From: Carposina sasakii
Taxonomy: Eukaryota; Arthropoda; Insecta; Lepidoptera; Carposinidae
Reading direction: 5' to 3'
Length of the DNA: 64,000 bases
Assembly (NCBI GenBank): GCA_014607495.2
Contig: CP053155.1
Span: 4,030,001-4,094,000 of the forward strand
Part shown: piece after piece, positions 22,212 through 33,914 of the stretch
How positions within the stretch are numbered: position 1 is the first letter of the stretch
Layout of the letters: every line of letters starts with the position of its first letter
Made by a program: the position numbers and the translations under genes
The notes under the pieces: generated by a model
Database searches by the model: none
What the model was told of the DNA's origin: nothing
The model's input: only the letters and a program-made list of their open reading frames with translations

Positions 22212-23019
22212 CTAGTGGCCCGCCCTCGCTTCGCTTCGGTACATATCAATACATAGATACAACTTTATATGTAGGTACAGCGGTTTTCGTTTAAATTTGG
22301 AACTCCCGTTGGTCCCCTTCCCGTGGGAATTTCGGGAAATCCGTTCTTAGAGCTTCCTTGTAGCCCTAATCCGATTTCAGCTTCGTATAAATAGCTGTTT
22401 TCGTAAAAAAATTAAATTCCCGTAACTCCCCTTCCCATAGGAATTTCGGGAAATCCGTTCTTAGTGCTCCCTCGCAGTCCCTAATGAACATACAGGTCCA
22501 ATTTCAAATTCATATGTATCGCAGTTGTCGTAAAAAAAATGAATTCCCGTTTGTCCCCTTCCCGTGGGAATATCGGGAAATCCGTTTGAATTCCCATTTG
22601 TCCCCTTCCCTTGGGAATTTCGGGAAATCCGTTTTTAGTCCTTCCTCGTTGTCCCCAATGAACATATATGCCCGATTTCAGCTTCATATGTATAGCGGTT
22701 CTCGTAAAAATTATGAATTCCCGTTAGTCCCCTTCCCGTGGGAATTTCGGGAAATCCGTTTTTAGTCCTTCCTCGTTGTCCCCAATGAACATATATGCCC
22801 GATTTCAGCTTCATATGTATAGCGGTTTTCGTAAAAAATATTAAATTCCCGTTGGTCGCCTTCCCGTGGGAATATCGGGAAATTCTTATAGCCTATGTTC
22901 ATCCAGGTCCAATAAGGATTCTAACGGTGAAAGAATTTTTGAAATCGGTCCAGTAGTTTCGGAGCCTATTCATTACAACCAAACAAACAAAGTTTTCCTC
23001 TTTATAATATTAGTATAGA
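22212..23019 (-). mobile_element. Non-autonomous Helitron 1 (808 bp) with internal minisatellite
   Basis: On the minus strand it starts A|TCTATACTAATATTATAAAG and ends in ...GGCCACTAG|T, the ends known for lepidopteran Helitrons, inserted between A and T. The interior holds 5-6 direct units of roughly 115-128 bp (one short, about 47 bp), each with CCCCTTCCCGTGGGAATTTC and GGGAAATCCG. ORFs on both strands are repeats of these units, not genes. It is practically identical to 27184-27997. Confidence 0.9.
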
Positions 23020-23229
23020 TAGTTTTTTGGTGCTTTGATTTTGGTTTACTGGAATAAATATGCTATTGGTGAATATTTCATATAAAGTGGATAAACATCT
23101 ATTGATAGGAGATAATAATTACCTATATACCTATATCGCGACCCTGAGTAGTAATAATACTCGTACGCAATCAAGTTGAGTGCCTCGCGGTATGACAGAT
23201 CCATAAATATTATAATGTACTACCTACCT

Positions 23230-23490
23230 AGCCGCGTGGTGCCGGCAGAGTAGAGTTTGTACCACCCTTGCCTATCCGTGGGTATCGTACGAGGCGATTA
23301 AGGGTATACGGGAGGTGGGCTGCAGTGCCTCCCGTACTGACAACATAGTCCGAAAATCAGACTGCGGTCACCAACCCGCCTGCCCAGCGTGGTGACTATG
23401 GACAAAACCCCCCTGTGGCAGTAGCCTTGTGGCGTGCCCTGGGGGAGGCCTACGTCCAGCAGTGAACTGCAATAGGCTGAAGAAGAAAAA
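23230..23490 (+). mobile_element. SINE-like family B, copy 1
   Basis: Starts CCGCGTGGTGCCGGCAGAGT and ends GAGGCCTACGTCCAGCAGTG..AATAGGCTGAAGAAG. Copies at 34671-34925 and 38507-38779 have the same start, so it is a discrete element of about 255 bp. The last ~50 bases match RTE LINE C-termini in this window (the frame there reads EAYVQQWT). Confidence 0.85.
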
Positions 23491-23605
23491 GTACTACATA
23501 TAATATTTTTCCCATAACCATAACCGAAAGCTAAATACAATACACACAGTTATTTATTTACTAAAACAACATAATATGTTCTATCAACAAATACTGATGA
23601 TGATG

Positions 23606-23785
23606 ATGATCTCCGACCGTATTTCGGTCAAGGCGACCAATCTCTACGGAGATTGGCCAGATACGCAGGAGATATTATAGTGCACAAGTGTGTGCGCAAA
23701 CACAGATGCACTCTCTATTCCGTTACTCTCATAGTCCGATGGGACGGAAAGCCGAAGGCCGACATGACCGGAGAGAGAACAACTA
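23606..23785 (-). repeat. Dispersed repeat family D, copy 1
   Basis: The ~175-bp block (CTCCGACCGTATTTCGGTCA, CGACCAATCTCTACGGAGAT, GAGATATTATAGTGCACAAG, GGGACGGAAAGCC, GACCGGAGAGAG) recurs at 29228-29405. It is preceded by (GAT)4; read on the minus strand that would be a (ATC)n tail, so it may be a LINE 3' piece. Confidence 0.75.
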
Positions 23786-24384
23786 CTATTACTAATTCGA
23801 ATCTAAATAAAAATCAGTTTGGAAGTTACTGAATTTATTCATTAGAATACATGCGAGTTCTAAGTGAGCGTAGCAAAATTAGGTAGGTTATTAGTAGATT
23901 TAGATTACTTTCTTAGTTTACACAAAATAGTAAAATATAAAAAAATAATCTAAAAAGCACTCACATTTTTCTTTTAATACCTCATTTTTCTTCTAATAAT
24001 TATCCACGCACCTACCTACCGACCTAGGTAAGTAGGTACCTACTTATGCATTTTAGTTTCCCTTCCACTGAGTTATTGTTCACGTCGCATAGAGAACTAA
24101 CTTGAATTGACTAGGTCAGGAAAATTTTCTAGTTTCTCGATTCTTTTTAAAATGGAATTGGAATTCTCAATTTATTTCCCAGAGTAAAGGTACATGCACT
24201 ATTTCAGACCAAGTAATATATTACATAGAAAGTGGTAGTGATATTGCTAAAGTGAATTTTCTTGTTCGCAATTTTGATAATCTAGGTGACTCGTTTAAGG
24301 GCAGATTTTTGTATAATAATAATAATAATTTCATTTATTTCAGACCTTAGGATCCATTTTGTTAGTAACAATGTTAGGATATAG
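23786..24384. other. AT-rich spacer
   Basis: Contains a (TAA)n run near 24317. No gene. Confidence 0.5.
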
Positions 24385-24501
24385 GCAGATATTTTTAAGT
24401 GATAAATTGTTGTTGTCTTTCTCTAAAACTTTTTAAAGATAGAGACAGCATCAGTTTTTTTCCTTCAAATAGACCTATTCTGACCATTGGAAAAATCAGG
24501 C
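24385..24501. mobile_element. Decayed foldback MITE related to 26741-26872
   Basis: Ends GCAGATATTTTT.../...GGAAAAATCAGGC. The centre GTCTTTCTCTAAAACTTT..GATAGAGACAGCATCA matches the loop region of the 26741-26872 element in inverted order. Confidence 0.6.
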
Positions 24502-24551
24502 GTTTGAAGAAAAAGTAGGAAGTAATATATGCTTTATAAAATTATCAATAA

Positions 24552-25241
24552 CTAGCGACACGCCCCGGCTTCGCACGGCTGCTGATACTATACATATAAA
24601 CCTTGCTCTTGAATCACTAGAATAAAAAACGCATTGAAATCCTTTGCGTAGTTTAAAAGGCACGCATAGAGAGATCCAGACGCCCGCGACTCTGTCGTGG
24701 ACTGCAGAAAAAAATTAAATGTTGATATTTTCCCGATATAAAAGAAGCCTATATGTTAAGTGGGACCTGTCACAACATATTCCTGAAAACTGCATCGAAA
24801 TCGGTTCAGCCGTTTCTGAGATTAGCGTGCACAAACATCGATCCGTTACAATTTTATTATACAGGATGTTTTTTTGTGGCCACCTTTAACGAAGGGTACG
24901 TACTCTGTAAGTTTATGCCAAAAAAAATGCTGGGAGAAAAAAAATATTTTTTTGAAAAAAAATTTTAAATTCCTTGATCGTGCGAAATTTATAGTATCTA
25001 TTGTTTATGTTAGTTTTTTTATAGACAGATATTAATTATTTTTCGTGAAAAAATCCTGCTACGCGCGTCTATGTGCATTTATGCAGAAAAACGCAGTCTA
25101 TTTACTCAACTTTGGACCCTAATATTTTGGAAACCAGACACTTCCCAGGTATGCTTCCATGGAGAAAAATGATCGTGATGATGAGGAGATTCCGTAGTTT
25201 TCGGGAACGTTGACGACCAAAAATCACCCTGTATGTATAGA
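24552..25241 (-). mobile_element. Non-autonomous Helitron 3, interrupted by a MITE
   Basis: The 3' end (CTAG|T on the minus strand) is at 24552. The body shares the CTGCAGTCCACG, GGGACCTGTCACAA.ATATTC and TTAGCGTGCACAAAC..GATCC blocks with the elements at 33041 and 51536. The 5' terminus TCTATACATA resumes at 25241-25234 after the TA-flanked insert at 24862-25231. Confidence 0.8.
24862..25231 (-). mobile_element. TA-inserted MITE family E, copy A (370 bp)
   Basis: Ends CAGGATGTTTTT... and ...AAAATCACCCTG, flanked by TA on both sides. It sits inside a Helitron whose sequence rejoins exactly when the MITE plus one TA is removed. TA duplication suggests mobilisation by a Tc1/mariner-type transposase, although the terminal repeats are short. 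Other copies are at 26003-26450, 30225-30583 and 34079-34231. Confidence 0.85.
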
Positions 25242-25316
25242 AGAAATGGAAAAAATTCCTCACCTCATTTCTGCACCGTGCTAGCGCTCTAACCACTGAG
25301 CTACCGGATATGCTTT
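25242..25316 (-). mobile_element. tRNA-like SINE head
   Basis: On the minus strand CCGGTAGCTCAGTGGTTAGA (A box) and GCGCTAGCACGGTGCAGAAA lead to GAATTTTTTCCATTTCTTC. No good B box, so not a tRNA gene. The tail resembles those at 16397-16490 and 42455-42535. Confidence 0.55.
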
Positions 25317-26002
25317 TACACAAAAAATATTAGTTATTATTTACTGTTTTAGTAAATTCTTATACCTAGGTAAAATCGACATATCATGGAATACTACATA
25401 GTAGATATGTCTACAATACTGTACCTACCCACAACACTTAGAATAATATTGGAAACTCATAACCGAAGTTCACAAATCCAATAAATGTGCGGCGTGGCTC
25501 CATTTAACTTCGGAAATCGCCTTAGTCTAGCTAGTCAAAGCCTCCGTACCTTGGAGGTTATTAATATTAGTGTAGGTATAATAAAGTACACTGTAATTAT
25601 TCTGTGTTAAAATGTCCCAGTAAGGGAAAAATTTTAAATGTAAAAATACTAAAATAACTTCAATGCAACGTATTTTTCAAGGTAGGTAGGTACTCTCACA
25701 GTCATGTTTCGCGTAAGAACACTCCAGAACTTTGATTATATTCTTTAACTCGGTCAAACTTTCAAAATTTCCAGTTTGTTCAGACGCTCCAAATATATCT
25801 TTATAGTACCTACGTTGGTGGTATTACCTATAAATAAAACATAGCGTCACTGTTCATCCTTTTCACTGTATCATCTCATAATAATACTGAGTTGGGTATC
25901 GTCACCTTCCAAACCACGTAATAAATAACGTCAAAATAAATGATCAAGAGTTTTTATACGTATTATATCAGGTCCACTACTAGTAGTAAACATACATACA
26001 TA
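25317..26002. other. Unique AT-rich stretch
   Basis: No gene or repeat recognised. Confidence 0.5.
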
Positions 26003-26450
26003 CAAGGTGATTTTTGGTCGTCAACGTTCCTGAAAACTACGGAATCTCCTCGTCATCACGATAATTTTTCTCCATGGAAGCATACCATAACCGAATTTGT
26101 ACATATCAACGATACCCTCGGTCTGCCTACCCCTCAAGGGATGAAGGCGTGATTATATGTATGGAAGCATATCTGGGAAGTGTCTGGTTTCCAAAATATT
26201 AGGGTCCAAAGTTGAGTAAATAGGCTGTGTTTTTCTACATAAATGCCAATTGAAGCGTGTAACAAGATTTTTTCACGAGAAATAATTAATATCTGTCTAT
26301 GAAAAAACTAGCATAAACACTGGACACTCTAAATTTCGCACGATTAAGTAATAAAAAAAAAATCAAAAAAAAATTTTTTTTGTTATAAACTTACTTTATT
26401 TGATGTATACCTGTACCCTTTGTTAAGGGTGGCAAGGAAAAAACATTCTG
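26003..26450 (+). mobile_element. MITE family E, copy B, with a nested retroposon
   Basis: Flanked by TA. Same termini as copy A, in opposite orientation. A 76-bp retroposon at 26085-26160 splits it; the target 11-mer ATGGAAGCATA is duplicated on both sides. Confidence 0.85.
26085..26160 (+). mobile_element. 5'-truncated family A / LINE tail retroposon (76 bp) with 11-bp TSD
   Basis: Consists only of the 3' end of family A (CCGAATTTGTACATATCAAC ... GATGAAGGCGTGATTATATG). TSDs ATGGAAGCATA lie at 26074-26084 and 26161-26171. This supports target-primed retroposition for family A. Confidence 0.85.
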
Positions 26451-26455
26451 TATAT

Positions 26456-26565
26456 ATAATCACGCCTTTTTCCCTTACGGGGCAGGCAAAGCACCAAGGG
26501 CCGATAGAACCACATGGTGCCACTTCTGACCAATTTTGAGGGTATACAAGTTCGGTAAGTAGTAG
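26456..26565 (-). mobile_element. SINE-like family A, partial copy
   Basis: Minus-strand 3' portion (from CCGAACTTGTATACCCTCAA to AAGGCGTGATTATATA); the 5' half is missing. Confidence 0.75.
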
Positions 26566-26740
26566 TTGTGAAATGTGTGTAACGAAATGTATGTATTATC
26601 TATATATTGCTGATACTCTATGAAATGTAGATTCTTTTCTAGTCTGTCTAGTCTTTTCTCGGTGTTTCATTTAATAGGTTATGGGCACCTCAATTTTAAA
26701 TTTAACAGAAAAAGCTTCATGATTTAAGGGCTGATTTAGG

Positions 26741-26872
26741 GCTGATTTTTTCCAAACGTTTAGTCTATCTGAAGAATAAAGTTGATGCTGTCTCTATCAT
26801 AGTCAAGTTTTAGAGAAAGCCAGCATCAACTTTATGTTTTTGATAGGTTATCTGACGTTTGGAAAAATCTGC
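26741..26872. mobile_element. Foldback MITE (~132 bp)
   Basis: Arms GCTGATTTTTTCCAAACGT...AAAGTTGATGCTG and its inverse CAGCATCAACTTTATG...ACGTTTGGAAAAATCTGC flank a short loop. A relative lies at 24385-24501. No clear target duplication. Confidence 0.75.
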
Positions 26873-27183
26873 ATATTATAGAGAAACGCAAGTCATAGGT
26901 AACTCCAGTATTTAAAAGCACTCGTAATCCTGAATTCAAATTAACTGTACCGCAATAGCTAGTCCTATAGATTCATCGCAAAGATCAATTTAGCTCAGTA
27001 ACCGAAGCCAGGAATTAGTTCCGAGGGCTCTGTGAGGCACGTTTGGTTTGGGAACTTCAATTTTTTTTTAAAAAGAGGGATCGTTGGTTTTTGCCAATAA
27101 ATCTTAGGATTTTATTGAATGGATTTTGGAATAGGTCAGTACAATACAGAATTTCTTTTGACAGAAAATTACTTTAGTTGTTA
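26873..27183. other. AT-rich spacer
   Basis: Nothing recognisable. Confidence 0.5.
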
Positions 27184-27997
27184 CTAGTGGCCCGCCCTCG
27201 CTTCGCTTCGGTACATATCAATACATAGATACAACTTTATATGTAGGTACAGCGGTTTTCGTTTAAATTTGGAACTCCCGTTGGTCCCCTTCCCGTGGGA
27301 ATTTCGGGAAATCCGTTCTTAGAGCTTCCTTGTAGCCCTAATCCGATTTCAGCTTCGTATAAATAGCTGTTTTCGTAAAAAAATTAAATTCCCGTAACTC
27401 CCCTTCCCATAGGAATTTCGGGAAATCCGTTCTTAGTGCTCCCTCGCAGTCCCTAATGAACATACAGGTCCAATTTCAAATTCATATGTATCGCAGTTGT
27501 CGTAAAAAAAATGAATTCCCGTTTGTCCCCTTCCCGTGGGAATATCGGGAAATCCGTTTGAATTCCCATTTGTCCCCTTCCCTTGGGAATTTCGGGAAAT
27601 CCGTTTTTAGTCCTTCCTCGTTGTCCCCAATGAACATATATGCCCGATTTCAGCTTCATATGTATAGCGGTTCTCGTAAAAATTATGAATTCCCGTTAGT
27701 CCCCTTCCCGTGGGAATTTCGGGAAATCCGTTTTTAGTCCTTCCTCGTTGTCCCCAATGAACATATATGCCCGATTTCAGCTTCATATGTATAGCGGTTT
27801 TCGTAAAAAATATTAAATTCCCGTTGGTCGCCTTCCCGTGGGAATATCGGGAAATTCTTATAGCCTATGTTCATCCAGGTCCAATAAGGATTCTAACGGT
27901 GAAAGAATTTTTGAAATCGGTCCAGTAGTTTCGGAGCCTATTCATTACAACCAAACAAACAAAGTTTTCCTCTTTATAATATTATTATTAGTATAGA
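27184..27997 (-). mobile_element. Non-autonomous Helitron 2, near-identical to Helitron 1
   Basis: Matches 22212-23019 essentially base for base at an offset of 4,972 bp, in the same orientation, apart from an extra ATTATT near its 5' terminus. The flanks are unrelated. Translations of the shared ORFs on both strands are identical, implying very recent copying. Confidence 0.92.
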
Positions 27998-29227
27998 AGT
28001 ATAGATTTACAGGTACTCGCAGATGCTTTGTAATTTGACAAAAGTATCTTGTCACGGTACTTGTAAGGGGTACCTAACCTTTGATAATTAGTAATTACGT
28101 ATAATTCAGTCTGTACAATAAGATATAAATAGACTAGTCCAAGTCTTTGTGCTAAGGTTAATACTCGATTAAAAGTAGCAAACAAGAAGCTATTACCAAA
28201 AAGCACTTAATTTAACTATCCCACACCATAGAGTAAACAATATCATAACGAAGCAATGTCCTGCAATAAAAGTCGACGCTAACAAAAATAACAATCAATT
28301 AGCTGAAAGGAGCCGGGAATTACCTATTTTCTACAAACCTGGAAGTTGAGTGAAAATAACCCTTAGGACTATTTGGACAGGTTTGAGAGTAAAATTGAAT
28401 GGTTATTGCTATTGGTTTTTCATTTATCTTAGTGTAGGTAGATACATAATATTTTAGGTATTATCTTTATAGATAAATAAGACATAAAAAATGCTATAAT
28501 ACAATACATCGCCAACATCATAGAGAGAAAAACATTTAAAAAATTTACAGCGACCAAAAGTAGGTAGTTCTCTCGTACTACTATTCGTACTACTCGTACA
28601 TGGACAGAAAAGTCCTTTGTTCAGAATATGCTACAAACATGTTTTCAGCGCAAATTTTCAGCACAAGGTTTTACTAGGATAATGATTACTATACTAGTAC
28701 ACTGCACGATAGTTTCCTTAAGCGCTATAAATTGGTTGAACTTGAATAGTTGATAGTCGGTACGTGTAGTAACGTACTAATCGTGTCATGTGCCGACATC
28801 GACTACGTGAAATGAAAGGGACGTTGTACAGGACGTTTCATTCACCAAATAGTTTATTTGCAAGATGGCACTAGTTTCTGTGCAACTGCATAAAAATTAT
28901 GTTTACAAATTAGGGAATAATTTTATGGAACCGACTATAACAATTATTACTAATAACAATCTTATCCTTAACTCGAAGGAAAAGCCAAAACTCCCAAATT
29001 GAAATGCTAAGGGTTATTTTCGGAGTCAAAGAAAATCAATTAACAAGTTCTAAATTAGTTTGCGTTTGAAATATTCAAAATTGTATAACTTAGCAATTTT
29101 TAAAAATTAAGTTCATGCCTATAGAAGAGTATTCCAAATCTAACACAGAGCTGTATAACAAGGATTTGGTAGGTACCTTATTTATCGAAACATTCTGTCA
29201 TCAGCGGCGTCTAAACCACTTATAAGA
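27998..29227. other. Unique AT-rich stretch
   Basis: No gene recognised. Confidence 0.5.
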
Positions 29228-29405
29228 TCTCTGACCGTATTTCGGTCAAGGCGACCAATCTCTACGGAGATTAGCCAGGTACGCAGGAGATATTATAGTG
29301 CACAAGTGTGTGTGCGAACACAGATGGACTCTCTATTCTGTCACTCTCATAGACCGCGATGGGACGGAAAGCCGACACGACCGGAGAGAGAACAGGCGCA
29401 GGACA
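29228..29405 (-). repeat. Dispersed repeat family D, copy 2
   Basis: Matches 23606-23785 with a few substitutions and continues a little further (AGGCGCAGGAC...CTTTCCGAGGCACGAGC). Confidence 0.75.
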
Positions 29406-29524
29406 AACGGTTTTAAACGGTTTTACTTGCTTTCCGAGGCACGAGCTAAGTGACATTTTTACAACATTAAAATCTGTAAGTACATGAAATAAATTCATTG
29501 GCACAGGCTCGTGACTGTTTTGTT

Positions 29525-29703
29525 TTATGTTTTATAAGGTCTTTATTAAAATACATAAATATTACAACACACATTTTGTAAGAGCACTCACATTACAAAA
29601 TAAATCAAAATAGTAAAGTGCTTAACAGGCCCGTGACTGGGATCGAACTTACGCCTCCCGCTCGGAAGGTGCACGTCTTAACCACTGGACTATATAAGCC
29701 ACT
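29525..29703 (-). mobile_element. tRNA-derived SINE
   Basis: On the minus strand an A box (TAGTCCAGTGGTTAAGA) and a B box (AAGTTCGATCCCAGTC) are followed by a ~110-base AT-rich body ending TTAATAAAGACCTTATAAAAC. Pol III promoter spacing is plausible, but there is no tRNA acceptor pairing. Confidence 0.7.
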
Positions 29704-30224
29704 GATTGATAATATAACAGTTAAGTTTTGCGTTATGTATTAAGTTTAGGTAAACGTAAGCTTATTTCTTAGTTTCGGCTCTATAATAACTTTGGTATCA
29801 TCTTTCACTAGTTATAAAGTATATTTTCTTTAATTATTTACGTAAATGACAATTACGTATTTCATGTCTGGAATGAAGGTATGCAGTTGGTATTTCAAAT
29901 ACCAAATAAATAAATTTATACAGTTAAAGTTTGGTCGTTGTGATCGTTCATTCGGTTCGATAGTATGGCCAATTTCAATACTAGAGATCATAAAAAATCT
30001 CGATTTCAAAAATTCCAAATTAGAAATTGTGTATGAAAACAATGGAACATTTAATTTAAAATATGCAAAAAATCTCTCGAGATTGGTAACCTATTGAAAT
30101 TGGCTGTATATAGACATATATAGGTAATTTTTTTGAACCATAATTTTCATGAAAAAACATGAAAACTATTCCTTCCATGATGCAGAAGGCTTCCTAAGTA
30201 CAAGCTATTAGCAGTCTTAATATA
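29704..30224. other. AT-rich spacer
   Basis: Overlapping ORFs at 29830-30042 (minus) and 29846-30097 (plus) have no recognisable domain. Confidence 0.5.
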
Positions 30225-30583
30225 CAGGTGTTTATTGGTCGTCAACGTTCCCGAAAACTACGGAATCTCCTAATCATCACGATCATTTTTCTCCATGGAA
30301 GCATACCTGTGAAGTGTCTGGTTTCCAAGATATTAGGGTTCAAAGTTGAGCAGCATAAATGCACATAATTGCGCGTAACAAGATTTTTTCAAGAGAAATA
30401 ATTAATATCTGTCTATGAAAAAACTGGTATAAACACTGGATATTATAAATTTCGCCCGATAAAGTAATAAATAAAAAAAAAAAAATTACATCATTTCCCA
30501 GCATTATTTTTGGCATAAACTTACTTTATTTGATGTATAGAGTACGTACCCTTCGTTAAGGGTGGCAACGAAAAAACATCTTG
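30225..30583 (+). mobile_element. MITE family E, copy C (359 bp)
   Basis: Flanked by TA. Left end CAGGTGTTTATTGGTCGTCA; right end ...AAAAACATCTTG. Uninterrupted. Confidence 0.85.
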
Positions 30584-31120
30584 TATAGGTAAGGTATAAA
30601 TAAATTATTAAACTTTCTTTTCACACGAGACTATATTGAACAGCGACGAAAGACCTCGTTTAGAAAGGTTTCTGTTTTGGATATGCTGACGACTTTTGGG
30701 AAACGAGTGATCGCATATTATCAATATTTATGTCTAACAAATTTGGCGTCACTTTTATGTTGGCTCTTGTTATAGGAAAGACTATGAAATTCAGGCAATG
30801 CAGCGCGGTGCGGCGCGGAGCCCCGGGCATCTTGTCACCGCACTTTGATATTCAAATGTCACTTAAAAGCTTGGAAGTCCCCGCAACCGGCTACTCGTAC
30901 TTTACAAATCTCAGATGCTTTTTGTTACGCTAAAGTACAATAGCAAATCTAATTTTCTGTGTTGTATTGAAGAGGAATAACTTGTCTATTTTATGCCTAT
31001 GTTTGTTATACCTACAAGAGACCATATTATAGGTACAATAAACTTCAACAATAAAAAACTGTTTAGGTATATTAATCCAATCGAGGTAGGACTGACATAA
31101 TTTCTTGGATTTAGGTAGTA
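30584..31120. other. Spacer with a GC-rich patch
   Basis: GC-rich bases at 30800-30840 (GCGCGGTGCGGCGCGGAGCC) stand out but lie in no recognisable gene. Confidence 0.45.
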
Positions 31121-31195
31121 CTAGTGGACGCCCGCGTCTTGGTCCGCGTGGACTGCAGAAAAAATAAAACGTCGATATTATCAGGGATAAAACCA
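31121..31195 (-). mobile_element. Helitron 3'-end fragment
   Basis: CTAG|T end with GGACGCCCGCG, CGCGTGGACTGCAGAAAAAA and a GGGATAAAA block, as in Helitrons 33041-33376 and 51536-51744; the rest is missing. Confidence 0.7.
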
Positions 31196-33040
31196 TTTAC
31201 TTGAACTACTAGATAGAATTACAAAATATCTAAAGATATTATACCTATACGAGTATATAATAGCAAAATAGATATGGTGGGGTTTTCTCAAATGTTATTA
31301 CGCAGAGAGGCGCGGGCAGTTTAATATTGCTTTGCAGAGAAATAAAGCAAAATCCTTAAAGCAAACGGTGGGTACTGCTAGACTCGGTCTCAGATTGTTT
31401 TCTTTCAGGAAATTGTGGATGGCTAGACGTTTGTTCCCTTATTAAACGTGGGAGAACTGGCCGGTAGGTACTTCTCACAAAATTGTTACGTGTACAGAAA
31501 CCTGCCGAAGGGCTAATGTGTTATGTTGTTAGGTAGTCCTACAGAAAACACGTAGTACCTGATTATTATAATGTTTTTTTTACTGGTGCAGTCAAAAGTT
31601 TTTACGTATGTATAGCAGGCTAGATTTATACTGTATGTACCTACATGTCTTTTCAAACCGATCACAATTATTTTTTCTTAGAGAGATTTAAAATACTTAG
31701 GTTAATTCGAAAAAAAAAAAGGTTTTTGTGTCATAGGTAAATAAAATAAATCCTTTATTACGTATTACACAGCAAACCTATTGGAACATTTATATCCATC
31801 CATATATGTCTATCGAAAAAGTTTAACATAACCCATATTACACAAGAGCAGTCTCCCCTTCGCCCTCGCTGTAATTTGTCTCTTATTACACCAGAATGGA
31901 CCATTTCCCGAGACTCTGGGACCAAAAGCTCGTTCGTATATGCCGAGGAATGCCTGACGATGTACTAAGCCACGTGCACTCTCGAAAAAATATACTCGGA
32001 GAATTCCCGCCATGGCCGCTTTGTGTAAAAAGATCTCGAGAGAGCTTTGTAATATCATATCTCTATCTATATTGTGTCTTCTTATTTCTTTGGAAGTTTC
32101 TGAACTGAAATTACTTTTCTTTTCTTAAAAAGTCTGTGTAATGTTTGTATTTTCTTGCAGGTAAATGGATAAGGAACACATTCTTTATACGTACGTACGT
32201 AGGTAAGTAAGGGTTTATTTTACTTATTACACTAAAATGTTCTTTATAAAGTTAGGTGACTAGTTAGGTTATAATCTATCAGTAGGATTGTATAAGCTCA
32301 GCAGGAAAAAGAGAGGTTATTTTCATCGGTATGTTTTTTTATGTGTGTTCATTGAAAATTACTCTTGGTTCTAAACAGGGTTTTGGGAATAGTTCTAAAC
32401 ATCGAACGCATCGTTTCGCAATTATGTCCGCTGTCGTAATTTTCAATAATTACAGTTAGACTTCATCACGTGATTTATCGAACGCTTCCTATCGGAGTAA
32501 ACGTTTCGATGACGAACCTCTATCGATTCGATCTCGATATAATGTTACTTTGTCTAAGCCTCAAGGTATCCGATATCAGTATTCTTCTATTGTACCTTGA
32601 TATATCGATTAGTTAGAGTGCACCTACAAATAGCTTCAATGTTTCTCGGAGATCGTACCTCCATTATGCGTGAAGAGGCCTCTCAACTCATAAAAGGAGG
32701 TAATAATGGTCTTCAAGCTATAATGCATCTAAGGGTACAAAAATATGCTATTGTTTGAGCTGCCTTTTATAGTACCTACCTATGTATACATTTTGCGTAG
32801 GTTTTAATTGGATAGGTTTCCAATAACAAGATATAGTGTAATAAATAAGATATAAAGTATAGGTAAAGTATTATAAGAAATAAACAATTATTAAAGAACT
32901 TGTATCTACAGACGTATGTATCTTATTATGCATTGTTGTGTTGTGTTTACGTACATTTAAAAGTACAATATACTCATAGGGTAGTTCAGTAATTCTATAA
33001 GCCCATCCATACACGGAGCTTATTAAAAGATATTTAACTA
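31196..33040. other. Unique stretch
   Basis: No gene recognised. A minus-strand 82-codon frame at 31810-32058 lacks homology that I can recognise and has no convincing splice or promoter context. Confidence 0.5.
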
Positions 33041-33376
33041 CTAGTGGCCGCCCGTGACTCCGTCCGCGTGGACTACAGAAAAAACAAAATGTCAAAACTA
33101 TTCGGGATAAAAATATGTTCGCGGGATAAAAAATTAGCCTATATGTTAAGTGGGACCTGTCACAATATATTCCTGAAAACTGCATCGAAATCGGTTCAGC
33201 CGTTTCTGAGATTAGCGTGCACAAACGCACAGACAAACCGACAAACAGACGAAAATTCCAAAAATCATTATTTTGGGTACTATTGCGTTGATAAAGGACT
33301 CCTATAATATTTTTTCTCGTATATCTTCCATGTACAAACAGCGATCCGTTACATTTTTATTATAAGTATGTATAGA
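33041..33376 (-). mobile_element. Non-autonomous Helitron 4 (336 bp)
   Basis: On the minus strand it starts A|TCTATACATACTTATAATAA and ends GGGCGGCCACTAG|T. Homologous to the elements at 24552 and 51536. Confidence 0.88.
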
Positions 33377-33914
33377 TTTGTATACTAGGCACCTAAATAA
33401 GAAACTTTTGTGCAAATAGCACCGTATGCATTTCTTATCCGTGATTAATATTATTATCAGGCTTGCACCATACTAAAATAGATTTAATTTCTGAAAATTC
33501 AAACGGAATATACAGTTGACTGAGCAGTGTTCAATACTGAGATATTAAATAGACCGTTAAACTGTTCATTTGGCCACGATAGCGGTTTTTGAGGGCGCTC
33601 GTCGAATGCGGAGGCGAGAAGCTAATAAACCAGCGTTATCTATACATTGAACGGTTTTGAAATAGGTAGGTTAACAGCATCAAATCCTTCAAATGTATAT
33701 ATGTTAATTAACTGTTGAAGTACCGAAATATGCGGTATAACAATATATTTATTTGTTTGTGTATGTCCGCACTGTCCCAAGTACTTGCGGCCATTGGATA
33801 TACCCAGCAAATAATAGACGCTGAATGTGCATAAGTAACCCTAATATCCTAATTTTAAAAAATGATCAACAAACTATACTTCATTACGCGCCCATCATTT
33901 TAATTAATAAAACT
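33377..33914. other. AT-rich spacer
   Basis: No gene. CTTCATTACGCGCCCATCAT (33880) pairs with ATGATGGGTACGTAATGAAA (33943) as a local hairpin. Confidence 0.5.

Noticed and set aside
22481..22765. Protein genes on both strands
   Set aside because: The frames are translations of the minisatellite and recur identically in the second Helitron.
22303..22890. CRISPR-like or satellite array
   Set aside because: Units are direct repeats inside a Helitron with exact A|TC and CTAG|T ends; spacers are not unique and the genome is eukaryotic.
31810..32058. 82-codon minus-strand gene
   Set aside because: No recognisable domain, no splice or promoter context, and a comparable frame exists on the other strand.
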